Shown here piece after piece: positions 36,533-47,577 of a stretch of 64,000 nt of DNA; position 1 is the first letter of the stretch, and every line of letters begins with the position of its first letter. Below the pieces are notes generated by a model. It was not told the DNA's origin and searched no databases. It saw only the letters and a list, made by a program, of their open reading frames with translations. The stretch covers positions 2,693,109 to 2,757,108 of the forward strand of contig ML677330.1 of the NCBI GenBank assembly GCA_007922305.1, written 5' to 3'. This DNA comes from Dermatemys mawii (taxonomy: Eukaryota; Chordata; Testudines; Dermatemydidae). A program made the translations under genes and the position numbers.

Positions 36533-36630
36533 CTGGCTCTGTTGATCTGTGTCCTTATTTCCAGGTCTGGCTCTGTTGATCTGTGTCCTTATTTCCACAT
36601 CTGGCTCTGTTGATCTGTGTCCTTATTTCC
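36533..36630 (+). repeat. 34-bp tandem triplication inside PLE
   Basis: The unit starting ctggctctgttgatctgtgt and followed by ccttatttcc occurs at 36533, 36567 and 36601 (34, 34 and 30 bp). It is the reverse complement of the PLE segment at 36862-36890 (ggaaataaggacacagatca...). As 34 is not a multiple of three, the extra copies shift frame. It lies exactly at the junction of the two inverted PLE halves. Confidence 0.95.
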
Positions 36631-36631
36631 T

Positions 36632-37021
36632 AGACACTACGGCGCAAATTAATGATGGCCACATCAACACCACCCTATACCGAAAACCTACTGACAGCTA
36701 CGCCTAGCTTCATGCCACCAGCTTCCATCCCGAACACACCACACGATCCATTGTCTATAGCCAAGCACTGAGGTACAATCGTATTTGCTCCAACCCCTCA
36801 GACAGAGATCAACACCTACAAGATCTTCACCAAGCTTTCTCAAAACTACAATACCTGCACAAGGAAATAAGGACACAGATCAACAGAGCCATTTGCAAAT
36901 TTGACACAATCAATTTGGGACTGAAGAGAGATTTTGAATGGCTAGGTAACTACAAGAGCAGTTTCTCTTCTTTCGCTGTTCACACCTCCAATTCAGCTGT
37001 TAGAGGAACACCTCACCCTCC
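36632..37021 (+). pseudogene. PLE reverse transcriptase C-terminal remnant
   Basis: The plus strand encodes INDGHINTTLYRKPTDSYA, an in-frame TAG at 36705, then LHATSFHPEHTTRSIVYSQ, ALRYNRICSNPSDRD and HLQDLHQAFSKLQYLHKEIR. LYRKPTD and the SQALRYNRICS block are conserved in PLE reverse transcriptases downstream of the catalytic palm. After QINRA it fuses directly to ICKFDTINLGLKRDFEWLGNY, which in the other copy follows the endonuclease, so about 600 bp including GIY-YIG are deleted here. Confidence 0.92.
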
Positions 37022-37268
37022 CTGATTAGAGATAACAGCTTGTTCAGCCTCATTGGACCCACCCTGTTATCTTTAACCTGGTTCTTGCCTACCTATTTAT
37101 ACCTGCCCCTGGATTCTTCCACTGCATGCATCCGACGAAGTGGGTATTAGCCCACGAAAGCTTATGTTCTAATACTTTAGTTAGTCTTTAAGGTGCCACA
37201 GGACTCCTTGTCACTTCTGCAATTCCAGACTAACACGGCTACCCCTCTGATTCTTAGCTCCTTATAGT

Positions 37269-39363
37269 TGCAAACATATGCTGAATGTAGTTAAGCAAAT
37301 GGAATTCATTTTGTAAATAAACATATTTCATAAATAAACTATGGTGATTCTGAATAATCCAAAACAAAGAGACAAACACTAACGTTCCAAACAATGAAAA
37401 CAGATTCCTAACAGCTTCATTTAGAATAAAGAAAATCTGCAAATGTCAAGAAATGCTGTATTATCACATGGCATAACAAAATTAAATGCAGCTGCATTGG
37501 ATGTAATTGAAGTTTGCTAATAATGATATTGTTCACATATTTCTGTATGTCTGATAATATTAGCAAAGGGAAAAAAATATTGCACTGCAAAGCCAGCAAG
37601 CACTTGTGAGGAAAATATTTTTCCAGCACCTATTTCTATTTATTAATCTTTTCAATTTTTGAATGCTTGAGGTTGTGTCAGGAAAAGAAGCATATGCTGA
37701 TGCTCTCAAAACCAAAACAAGTGGTCAGCAGTCTCTGTACAAAAGGCAATAGTTCAACACAATAGTCCACTGTTGCTGTGACTCTCAGCGTTGTTTACCT
37801 CTCACAGAAATTCCAAGTAGAAACTCCTTCCAACAAACCACAGACTCTAAACTAAATCCATCCACCAGGTTAAGAAAATAAATATTGACTGTGTTTGAGG
37901 GTCATAGCAGTAAACTATTGCCCCTGGGTTAAAAGAGTTTCTTTGTTTGGGCAATATTGTCCAGAGCCTTCAAACAATATAGCACTATCTCTGCTGAATC
38001 CTCAGGCACTATATTATTGGTTTGTCCATCATCTCACAGCTGACTATTTTCTAAGCTGGAATCTGTAATAATGAATTCTTTCCTTTCTGATATTTCTTTA
38101 CTTGGGGAATCTTGATGCCTCTTGTCTTCACTCAAGCAGATGATTAACTCCTGAGGACCTGATCTGTAACAGTTAAAGGGTCCAATTCTGCCCTCAGCTA
38201 CTCACACAGAACTCCCATTGCCCACGACTGAAGTTGCGTGTCAGTAGCCATGCATGGAATTTGGCTTATGATATGTAGAAACCATGCCACCTCAGGATGC
38301 TGGGATTTTCTATCTGTATTTGCTCTGAATTATTAGAAGTATATTATATCCTCAGTTCTGCCCTCAGCTACATGTATGCATGTCCCATTTGCTCCAATGA
38401 CACTGAATTCAATGAGAACTGCCCTGTGTGCCTGAGGACTCTGAAGCTGGCTTTGAAGGCCAGATTTTCTAAGGATTTCTGCTCCCATGTTAACCCATCA
38501 AAACAAGAGGCTGGACTTGCAAAAAAGCAATGGATGTTGAGCTTTGTTGAAAGTTCATCCACTACTGCGGGTGCTGAGAGTTTGAAAAGCCTGACTCAAG
38601 TGTGTTCCACAAGATACAAGAGTTAAAGAATGAGAGGGTTTTTAATGTTATAGCACGTTATGTGTGTGAAACAGGTCTGTACCCAAACCCACTATGTTGT
38701 ACACAAGTTTGGTATTTTTATTCCTGGGGTGAGGGAAGACTGTTATTTTGATCAAAAAAGGAAATAAAGGGATTAAACAAATCAGACGAGTGCTTTGTAA
38801 TTGGTCTCCAGACTGCTCTTCTTCCTTCAGTGAAGTGCATGCAAGTGAATAAAACTGCATGGACAGACTTTATTAACTGCAGCTTTTCTTTCCAACCCTG
38901 GGATTAATGGACTACTTTAACCTTGACACATTCATCTTATACTCATAAAGCTCCACTTTTAACAGTCCCTTCACTTTACCTTTTCATACTTGTCTGATTC
39001 TGGCAAATTCCTTTGTAAATTAAAAGAGGATAGTGCTGTCTCTTTTCTTTTTATACAACAAAAAATTGATTTTTCTCACTTATCTTTGTTAGCAAGAGCA
39101 TCAGGGAATTCAAGATGGTTTATCATCAACACATATTCTAAAAGCCTATTGCAGATGCAAAAATATAGCCTAAGCAGAGGTTTATATACATAGCACTCTC
39201 TCCAAAGAATAAATGCATTAGGCAGTTATTTAAACATATTCAAGCAAAAGTAGAAGGCACATGTCTTTATTCACTTGACTGTAATGTAAAGCAGTCTACA
39301 AATATATGCTCTTTATGTATCTGAGAGAAATGATGCCTTTTTGAAGGTCCAATTGTACTAGAG
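37269..39363. other. Gene-free stretch
   Basis: Nothing with definable ends. An 18-base word tttttgaatgcttgaggt at 37657 recurs from 35170 (the end of the TIR element there), hinting at a scrap of the same family. 38173-38270 and 38350-38450 contain ccctcagctac / tctgccctcag words of the palindromic mini-repeat type. Confidence 0.45.
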
Positions 39364-39847
39364 CAGTGGTTCTCAAATTTACTTGATTGTGCCCCTCTTC
39401 TTTGTGTCTGTAGTAGTTTATCCCCCATCTCTCCCCACCATACAAGTACATATCCTGATAAAAAAAAATCAACATGCAACTCTGACTAAATATTAAAAAT
39501 GGTAAGGCATTGATTCAAACTGAGCCAATGATCCATTGTAATAAGAGCAAACGCAAAACTGCAGTTGTGGTCGATGCTTACATTTAAATGTGCACTCCGT
39601 CACAGCAATCAGATTAATGTATAGATGGCAACAACTTGTGGAATATTATGCAAGCTTGACAGAAATCAGTGAAATCCACAGCATCATCTGAGGACCTGCT
39701 ATGTCTAGAGGAATTAGCTTTCCTAGTTATTCATTGCTGTGGGTAAAATGCGCACAGTACTTCCCCCCCTTGCCAAGCTTCTCACATCTCCCCAGAATAC
39801 ATTCCGCGTCCCACCGGGAGCCCTCCCCTCCAGTTTGAGAACCTCTG
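39364..39847. mobile_element. hAT non-autonomous element (484 bp)
   Basis: Termini CAGTGGTTCTCAAA and TTTGAGAACCTCTG form an inverted repeat with one mismatch. Flanking 8-mers tactagag (39356-39363) and tactagac (39848-39855) agree at seven positions. The interior is non-coding. Confidence 0.9.
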
Positions 39848-41714
39848 TACTAGACAAATCTGGGGTGAGATTTTCACAAGCGCTTAGCATGGTCTAACTC
39901 TGTTCCAGTTGAACTCAATCGTTAAATTGCCAGTGCTGAGCGCTTGTGTGTGAAAATCTGGGGTGATAACCTCCATATTGGCCCTCTTTCTCTTTTTAAA
40001 ACAGCTAGATGAAATTTGTTGTGGAAATCCTTTCACACCCACCTCCAGAAAATGTAAATTTGGCTTAACCAAAACAATTCACGAACTTGGGTCAGTTATG
40101 GTACGTTGTTTCAGTCAGAAAAAAGAAAAAGGAAAAAAATTCAGAAATGTCAAACCCATTCATTTTGGCATTTCTGAAATGAAAAGTTTGGACATTTCAC
40201 TTTGGAAAGAGATTTTGCTTCAGAATTTCCCTCCATTTTATTTTTTTTAAAAAAAATTAAAAACCACAACAATCAAAACTAATTGTTTACCTTCAGGTTA
40301 AGCAAACTGTTTTTATTGATCCAAAATAATTTTTTTTTCAACATTTCAGTTTTAGGTTGATTCAAAAGTTTTTATTTTTTATTTTTCAGACCTTCACCTA
40401 AACCAAATATTCTGCTAGTGTCACAGCCTTAATCCCAACACACTTAGCATGCTCACATAAAACCAGAGGAGTTGGTCAGAGTGATTGCGAGGTATAAGGG
40501 AGAGAGGCAATGAATGGGGGGGGGAGCGCCTGAATGAAACACTTGAAAGTTAATTGCAGAATAAAAGAAGATCCCTCAAAGGTATGCATTTCCCCAGTGC
40601 ACCGATTTATTATAATTACAGAGTTTACTTTTACCTTTTTTCTTTATCCAGCCACATATCTGAGTTAGATTAAAGTATATGTCTTCTTAACTATGGCATT
40701 TAGTTCTCAACTTGTAATTGGTGTCTGGTGCTCCTAAGCGCCTATAATTCTTCTTGTCACTGTTTCAGGGGGCCTGTTTAAAATGCCTGAGGTAAACTAA
40801 AATGGAAAGTACCATCTTACTTAAGTAATTTGGGTGATTTCTTGTGGCTTTATTGATTTAATGTTGCACTGGTGGGGGGCGGGGAAGATAGGAAGGGATC
40901 ACTATGGGCAGAGCTGTCTGCCAAGATTTAATCAAGCATGATGCTCAGCGCCAATAATAATTGTAAAGGGATTATTATTATGTTCTCTGGGAAGATAAAA
41001 GTAACACTAAAAATACACAAACAGCACTAGATATTGAATAAACCCAGTAAACCAAACTGATGAGGACTTCCATGCATCATCTTCCTTTAAAAATATGTTC
41101 TATGGCTGTGTGCGAGGAAGTCTGCTAACTGATCAAATTGCAATTGCATCCCAGTGTTTGGGAAATGTGTCATTCCCCCACACAAACATCCTTCCCCACC
41201 CAAAAAAAATCCCATCCTTTTTATCATTTGATTTACAGTTATTTATTCATACACTATGAAATTGGAGGCTGCCTAAAGGCAGGGACAAAAGATTCAACTG
41301 CAACTTTGTGAATACTTGAGACTGGCCCACCCTCTGGCTCTCAGATGCTGAAGAATTCTTGCTATCACATAATAAACTAAAAACAATTAGCTCATCATCT
41401 CCTAACAGGATGGCCTAATATCTCTGGCCACATAAAATGTCTGATTTCCCCTTTCCTTCTTCCACTCCCCATTATGCCCTTCCCATCCAGGTATCAATAC
41501 AGCAGATCAAAGATAAAGTAACTGATCTGATGGGCACTTCCTCTCTGCCAAAAATTCCTACATAGCCTGTCAGCCTTGCACAGCACATATATGTTCACAG
41601 TAGCTATTGATCCTGTTCTACAAGTCCCTGCTGCTTGGAGGTGTCCAGGAGTATCATTATTTACTCACTGCGCTGCTGTCCTGTGCTAGGCAGCAAACAA
41701 AACTCTGTGCTTGT
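39848..41714. other. Gene-free stretch
   Basis: 40130-40400 is AT-rich with repeated self-complementary words (ttttggcatttctgaaatg, catttcactttgg), similar in texture to 16380 and 24540. No coding evidence; a short G run lies at 40518. Confidence 0.45.
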
Positions 41715-42894
41715 TGTGACAGGATGAGTCACACAAACCCCGTTGTGAACTACCACCTGATGTGCTGGGACTACCTCTGAGCCCATATTCCCTGACAGCT
41801 TGGGACCTCAGTGCCCTGCCTGGTTATGCCAGACATGCTAGCTTGCTACACACACAGACCCAGGTCTGAACTACACCCCGCAAAAGCTGCAGCTGAAAAC
41901 AGCTTAAGAAGTGCTCCTGTCTCCAGATACCCAGTTCCCAATGAGATCCAAACCCCCAATAAATCCGTTTTACTCTGTGTAAAGCTCTACAACACTGAGC
42001 TGAGATATGCTGAGATATGCATAGCTGTTTGCTCCCTCAGGAATTAAATGCTTGCTCTGGGTTAATTAATAAGTAAAAACTGATTTTATTAAATATAAAA
42101 AGTAGGATTTAAGTTGTTTCAAGTAATAACAGACAGAACAAAGTGAATTACCAAGCAAAATACAATAAAACATGCAAGCCTAAGCCTTATACAGTAAGAA
42201 ACTAAATGCAGATAAATCTCACCCTCAGAGATGTTCCAATAAGCTTCTTTGGCAGACTACACTCCATCCTAGTCTGGGTCCAGCAATCACTCACCCCCCT
42301 ATAATTACTGTCCTTTGTTCCAGTTTCTTTCAGGCATCTCTTTGCAGTGGAGAGGTTATCTCTTAAGCCAGCTGAAGACAAAATGGAGGGATTTCCAGGG
42401 GCTTACATAGTCTGTCACTTGTGGGTGGAATGGAAACCCCTCTCTCTCTAAGTAGAATCACAGCTACAAGATGGAGCTTTGGTGTCACATGGGCAAGTCA
42501 CATGTCCATGCATGACTCAGTTCTCTACAGGCCAAGCCATTGCCCACGTTAGCCCGAATGTTTCCAGGAAAGCTCCGATGTAGATTGGCATCTATCAAGG
42601 TCCATTGGTAGCAAAGTACTTCTATTTACTTGACTAACCCCTTCACACTATGTTGATCAAATCTGCCTTAGATGCTTTCTACAGCAAACACTTTAAATAC
42701 AAGCATAGAGCCAATGCTCATACCTTCATATATAAAAATGATATGTGCGTAGGAATAGGATGAATACATTTAGTAGAACATAACCTTTGCAAAGACATGT
42801 TACATTCCATATCTAGCATAAAACGTATTCCCATTATGTTATATTTACACCCATAAGCATATTTCTATAAAGCATTATGGGGTGCAATATCACA
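41715..42894 (-). mobile_element. Solo LTR (1180 bp) of an endogenous retrovirus-like or LTR element
   Basis: The segment begins TGTGAC and ends ATCACA (TG...CA) and is flanked by a perfect 5-bp direct repeat, cttgt, at 41710-41714 and 42895-42899. I read the element on the minus strand, because its minus-strand start (TGTGATATTGCACCCCAT) resembles the plus-strand start of the LTR at 46514 and because a polyadenylation-like AATAAA lies on that strand at 42085-42090. There is no internal gag/pol sequence, so it is a recombined solo LTR. Five-bp duplications suit several retrovirus and Gypsy groups; I do not assign one. Confidence 0.9.
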
Positions 42895-42970
42895 CTTGTC
42901 ACCCACACTGGGGGAGAGATCCCTTTGTCCCATCAGTGCTGTGTTTGTGAAAGAAAGTGACAGCAACCCT

Positions 42971-43130
42971 GTGATGCATTGTACCTCAGGGGAACACCTA
43001 ACCCCCCCCATGTTCATCCTTGTGAAATGATTGTGTGGTATCCAATGCAAAGTTTGTCATGTTGGGTATCTTCAGAAGACTCATGATATACTGAGCATTG
43101 TTGTTATAGAGATGTTATAGTTATGTTATG
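42971..43130 (+). mobile_element. LTR-like fragment
   Basis: Begins tgtgatgcattgtacctc and includes tggtatccaatgcaaag, tttgtcatgttgggtat and actcatgatatactgagcat, which I recall as the 5' part of a common reptile LTR. No second boundary or target duplication is visible, so this is provisional. Confidence 0.45.
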
Positions 43131-43499
43131 GTGTAGCGGGGTGATTACCCGCTCCAACCCTGGAAGGGTTAAAAGGCAGCCCTGTAGACAGCTGCAACTG
43201 GGGAAATCAGCAGAATCAACAAAATGCTACAGACTCCATTGTGCCCCATAGATAAGCCTTGTGCTGAGAGCCATGTGCAACATTTCCCATGTCAGAGCCA
43301 CCCGGTACACACAGGGAGAGTATGTACCCTGCTAAACACTGCAGCACGCTTCCTCCACAAGGATGGCCAAAGTGCAAGCAGCAAAGCTATGGATCTGCCT
43401 ACTGCTTGTCCCTCCTACCCCCTTTGAGGTTCTGTGCTTTCTGCAGAGAGACAGTAAGGATCAGCCCCTGTGCTCCCCTGAACATAAAGAACAGCAATT
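43131..43499. other. Gene-free spacer
   Basis: No recognised element; the frames at 43224-43627 extend into the GC-rich hAT fragment and have no domain. Confidence 0.45.
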
Positions 43500-43672
43500 C
43501 TGCACATCTCTTCCACAGCCCACCGCGCCACTTCCCGCAGCCCCCATTGGAGTGGGATGGCGAACTGCGGCCAGTGGGAGTCGCAGTCGGCGAAACGCCA
43601 GGTAAACAAAGCGGCGGGGCCCGCTAAGGGTGCTTACCCTGCGGTCCTGCATGCCAACGTTGCCGATCCCTG
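43500..43672. mobile_element. hAT non-autonomous fragment (right half), relative of 48836
   Basis: Shares with 48836-49130 the words cttcccgcagcccccattgg, gtgggatggc, ccagtgggag, ggtaaacaaa, gcggggcccgctaa and gtgcttaccct, and ends gttgccgatccctg. The left terminus is absent, so it is truncated; its orientation matches the right half of that element. Confidence 0.8.
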
Positions 43673-44256
43673 ATAGAACCTAGTCGTATAAAAATACACC
43701 GTAGGGGAAAATCCTTCACTAGAATGGGGGATGAATTAGACTAGATGCCCCACACAGTAAGTCTTTTCTACCACTCATTTCTGCAGTGTCTGCTTCTTTG
43801 AGCCGTCAAGCATTTATCGCTGCATGGTTTTCTTTTCCTGTCCTTTTATCTGCTGTTTATGCCAGGTTTTGTTTAAATTCACTATGCATTCTTCAGTGCA
43901 AAAGGAAAAGATCCAAAATGTACACTTTTCTTCCAGTTCATTCAGAATGACCACAGATTTTCTTTTACTAATGGATAATTACCATTGGCACTACATTCTT
44001 TAGAGTTGAACACTTTGCTGACATAATTTCCATTTAACTGGTGTCATGTGTAGAAGAATACATAATGCTTGTCCGAAGTCTCGTGCAAAAACTTTCCTGG
44101 CAGTTACATGTTTTTCCACTACAACATCAAAATCAGTAAAAAGAAAAAAAAATATGGCTACACAATCAATTCTCTGTACAGATTTTACACCTAGCCTATT
44201 CAGAATCTTGTAGAGCAGTGATTACAGCAAAGGGTTACAAATCAGAAGGACCTCAG

Positions 44257-44485
44257 AGCATGTCTTCACTACAGAGCTAAATCAGCGCTGCTGCAATCAT
44301 TGCAGTTGCTATCAATTTAGCAGGCCAGATGAAGACAAGCTAAGTTGATGGCATAGTGCTCTCTCGTCAACACAGCATGGTGTAGACACCACTGTAAGTG
44401 GATCTAGGTACGTCGACTTCAGTGATGTTATTCATGTAACTGAAGTAGCGTAGCTTAGATCAATTTACTGTGGAGGTGTAGACCT
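44257..44485. mobile_element. MITE (229 bp) with 8-bp direct repeat
   Basis: Bracketed by the exact direct repeat gacctcag at 44249-44256 and 44486-44493. Ends agcatgtcttcactac and gaggtgtagacct are weak inverted repeats of the GTCT(A/T)CAC type. The interior contains acgtcgacttcag and gtaactgaagtagcgtagc, matching words of the MITE at 47168 (ttcagctacgttaataacgtagctgaaat). The superfamily is uncertain. Confidence 0.7.
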
Positions 44486-44839
44486 GACCTCAGATTCTAA
44501 AATCCTAACTGAGAGGCCAACTCACAGTTTAAGTTGGAATTAGTTACTTGACCAATGTTTGTCTTAATCAGCCCCACCTGGAGAACTAGGTGAAACTCAG
44601 ATCCTCACTGAAAATCAAATATTTTAGGGGAAATAGAATACAAACAAGAAAAAACAAAAAATATTTTTATTAGGGAAAATTTAGTCATCAGCTAACATTT
44701 TCAGATGTGCCTATATGACTTAGGAGCCTAAGTTTCATTTTCAGAAGTGAGGCAGGCATTTAGGAACAGTTTTAAAATGTCGTTTAACAACTTCTGAAAA
44801 TTTTAGCCTTTGTCTCCAGAATTACCTACACCTAGTTTT

Positions 44840-45132
44840 CAAAAATCATGACTCACGTTCCCCAGTGTCAGGAGATTGGCTTAGAAAGCATGAGATTTTT
44901 TTAAAAATAATAAACATTGGGTTCTTTTGATTTGCCTTCTGTTTTTTGAGTGTTTACTTTGCACAGGGTCACATTTTCAAGATTTTTTCTGCAACCATTT
45001 GGGCTAGAAACTTATTCTTTTAAAGATGAAAGCTGCGATTCTCATGTAATTGCTTGGGTCCTTAAGCTGGGTCTTTATGTTAAACATCAACTATTGTGAG
45101 ACTTGTGATAAAAGTTAGAGTTAGCAATACTG
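44840..45132 (+). mobile_element. Copy of the 34902 TIR element, opposite orientation
   Basis: Ends gttagagttagcaatactg, the counterpart of CAGTGTTGCCAACT at 34902. The inner words gattggcttagaaagcatg, ttgccttctg and aaagctgcgattctcatg correspond to the other copy inverted. The left terminus is missing or decayed. Confidence 0.65.
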
Positions 45133-45618
45133 CATCTGCAGTGGTGATGAAAGTAAGGTTATATTAATGGCACTAGTTTTAGGTTTCATTTATACTAGAG
45201 CTCAAACAGTTTTATCGAACCAGTTCAAAGTGCACAAACCAGGACAAAACCAGGTTTGAACCAAGTTTGCAAACTATGTTCTAGCCTAAGCTTAAGATCA
45301 TTTAAAAGAAAAAAATTACAGCTTTGAAATGGACATTGGTATATTGTGTTTCTACAGTTGCCTATCCACTTTATAATGTAAGTTGTTAAGTAGAATCCAT
45401 GTCTTCCTTTCTGGTAGCTCCAAGCACATCAAGAGCACTCAATACATGACATATAAAGTAACAATAAGAAATAATAATTGGGGCCTTAAAGAAACAATAG
45501 CAAGCTTGGTAACTGATCTCCTTAGTCTCTTATTGATCAGGCACTGAAAGGTCCTTTATAGTACATTTGTGAAGGACTGCTGTGCAAACCTTTATTCAGA
45601 ATGTCCTGAGTTTTCTAA

Positions 45619-45908
45619 GGGTTTGGTTACACTAAGATTTTATAGCGCTCAAACTTGCTAGCTCAGGGGTGTGAAAAATCACCCCCCTGAGCACAAGAAG
45701 TCTGAGCACTTTAAAGCGCTAGTGTGGACAGGCTCCGAGCACTGGGAGCTGGGCGCCTAGCGCTCTGAACTGATCCCCTCATGGAGGTGGATTACCAGGA
45801 GCGCTGGGAGAGCTCTCTCCCAGTGCTCCCACATGATCACACTTCACACTCCGCTGTCGTGGAGTGTTCCTGTGACAGCGCTTTGAAATTTCAAGTATAG
45901 CCAAACCC
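45619..45908. mobile_element. PIF/Harbinger-like MITE (290 bp)
   Basis: Starts GGGTTTGGTTACACTA and ends TATAGCCAAACCC with a TAA duplication on both sides (45616-45618 and 45909-45911), matching the TWA target preference of PIF/Harbinger elements. The interior has agcgct words and smaller palindromes (gagagctctctc; tcaggggtg opposite cacccccctga). Related to 47803-48478 by its termini and TATAGCGC motifs. Confidence 0.85.
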
Positions 45909-46343
45909 TAACTTACTTCAGGTTTATGATACATATTTATCTGCAGAAGGCTTTCTCTGTAGAAAGTATTCACAGAGGAACAGTTTCTGTCTTGAACTCT
46001 TTGTGCTCTGTCGAGGTTAAAGCTTTTGATACAGAAAGACAGTTCGGGGTGTCTACAAGTTCTGCTGGTGGGGTCATCAGAAGTCTCATTCCTGCAATGA
46101 GTGCAGCGTGGGCCCACCCTTCTGTCTGAGCAGAGCTTGTTCAGGGAGCAGGGCCAGAGTTTGTAAACTCCACAATCTCACTAGCTCTTTAAATTCTGCA
46201 GGTCCAATCACTCCAGAGGAAGGATGTACAAGCTGTGCAAGCTCTATAGGTTTGGGTTGTTTCTAAATGAAAAACATGAAGTACTGTTACTGTACTATGC
46301 TGTTAAGCTTGCTGTTTAAAATCAATATTCAGAAAAAACAAAA

Positions 46344-46513
46344 CATAGAATTATAGAAATGTAGAGCTAAAAAGGACCTTGAGAAGTCATCTAGTCTAGT
46401 CCCCTGTTCTGAGGCAGGACAAGTATATCTAGATCATCCCAGACACGTGTTTATTTAATGTGTTCTTAAAAGCCTCCAATGATGGAGATTCCATAGCCTC
46501 TCTAGGTAACCTG
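46344..46513 (-). mobile_element. CR1 3' end, minus orientation (left part, split by LTR)
   Basis: Plus-strand words agaattatagaaatgtag, aaggaccttgagaagtcatc, tagtctagtcccctg and cctccaatgatggagattcc are the reverse complement of CR1 3' UTR and ORF2 end. It stops at acctg (46509-46513), which is duplicated at 50340-50344 by the LTR insertion; acctgtttcagtgctt after the LTR continues CR1 text for a short distance (to about 50365). Confidence 0.88.
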
Positions 46514-47167
46514 TGTGACACTGCACCCCATATTCTTCATGGTGATATTATGATAGGACTATGGCATAATTATGATGCATTTTGTAGAAGATGATTCATG
46601 TAAGGTGTCATTGGAAAAGTTATGATTTTCTGAATATGATTATCCTATTTGTATGCATGTATCATTTTTGTATCTGAAGTTGTGAATATTGACTATGTAT
46701 CTGTATTTCACATGTAGCCACTCCAGGTGCAGGGCTGGATTACCCAATAGGCAGACTAAGCACGTGCCTAGGGCACCAGCAAAGTAGGGGGCACCAAAAA
46801 AGATTTTTTAAAAAAAATTTGATATTTCAAAAAAAGCATCAAAGTAGTCATCATGGGAAAAATCAGAACTTTGTTAGACTTCCTTACACTCTACTACACA
46901 CTCTTCCCCCATTTTTCTGTTCTCTTTTTATTACTTATTCTCACCTAAACCAGGGGGGCCTCCTACTAACGTAGATCGAAATAAGGTGAGGAAATCAGAT
47001 CCTGTCATGTATTGCAATAAATTTGTTTTATTTTTGATATATTCTTCTGAGTTATACATACTTGCTTCATTTTTTCTTTCATATATATATTATACATAAA
47101 AATAGTGTACATTGTGTAATTTTTTTTTAAGTTCAGATAACTGAGATAAGGGGCAGGATGAAACACA

Positions 47168-47452
47168 GGGCTAGTCTTCACTAGCGCAGGGGATCAACTG
47201 TAGATATGCAATTTCAGCTACGTTAATAACGTAGCTGAAATCGGCTTATCTACAGCCGACTTACCTGCCATCCTCACGGCGGCGGCGGGTGGCGGCACAC
47301 TTCTCCATTGACTCCAGCTTGTGCCTTTTGGCAAGCTGGAGTTACAGAGTCGATGGGGGCGCTGCTGGCGATCGATTTATCGCGTCTTGACGAGACGCGA
47401 TAAATCGATCGCCATAAGATCGATCTCTCCCGGCTCTAGTGAAGACAAACTC
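47168..47452 (-). mobile_element. CpG-rich MITE with perfect 21-bp hairpin
   Basis: Outer ends gggctagtcttcactag and ctagtgaagacaaactc are inverted repeats sharing GTCTTCACTAG. Inside, 47367-47387 and 47393-47413 form a perfect 21-bp inverted repeat around a 5-base loop (central words gatcgatttatcgcg / cgcgataaatcgatc). Near the left end, ttcagctacgtt and aacgtagctgaa form a second hairpin. The CpG content is far higher than the surroundings, suggesting a relatively young insertion. Confidence 0.85.
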
Positions 47453-47466
47453 ATAGTGCTGTTGAT

Positions 47467-47577
47467 TGTTAGCCCATGAAAGCTTATGCTCTAATACTTT
47501 AGTTAGTCTTTAAGGTGCCACAGAACTCTTTGTTACTTCTGCAATTCCAGACTAACACGGCTACCCCTCTGATTCTT
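47467..47577 (+). mobile_element. Penelope-like element terminal fragment
   Basis: Carries gcccatgaaagcttatgct, actttagttagtctttaagg, tgccacagaactctttg and actaacacggctacccctct, then gattctt: the same 3' terminal sequence as the PLE at 37254. It is only about 110 bp long and lies at the edge of the hAT coding sequence, where the 5' coding part of the transposase is lost. Confidence 0.9.

Larger units (their letters stand above)
35591..37254. mobile_element. Penelope-like element, inverted two-part insertion
   Basis: Two fragments of the same PLE lie tail-out in opposite orientations. The left fragment (minus strand, about 35591-36630) carries the linker, GIY-YIG endonuclease and terminal sequence. 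The right fragment (plus strand, about 36632-37254) carries the last part of the reverse transcriptase and then jumps straight to the same terminal sequence. The terminal 330 bp therefore occurs twice, inverted (about 35591-35920 and 36888-37216). A 14-bp direct repeat, tagctccttgtagt (35577-35590) and tagctccttatagt (37255-37268), differs at one base and brackets the whole structure, indicating a single integration. PLEs often carry rearranged, inverted terminal parts; this copy is dead. Confidence 0.93.
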
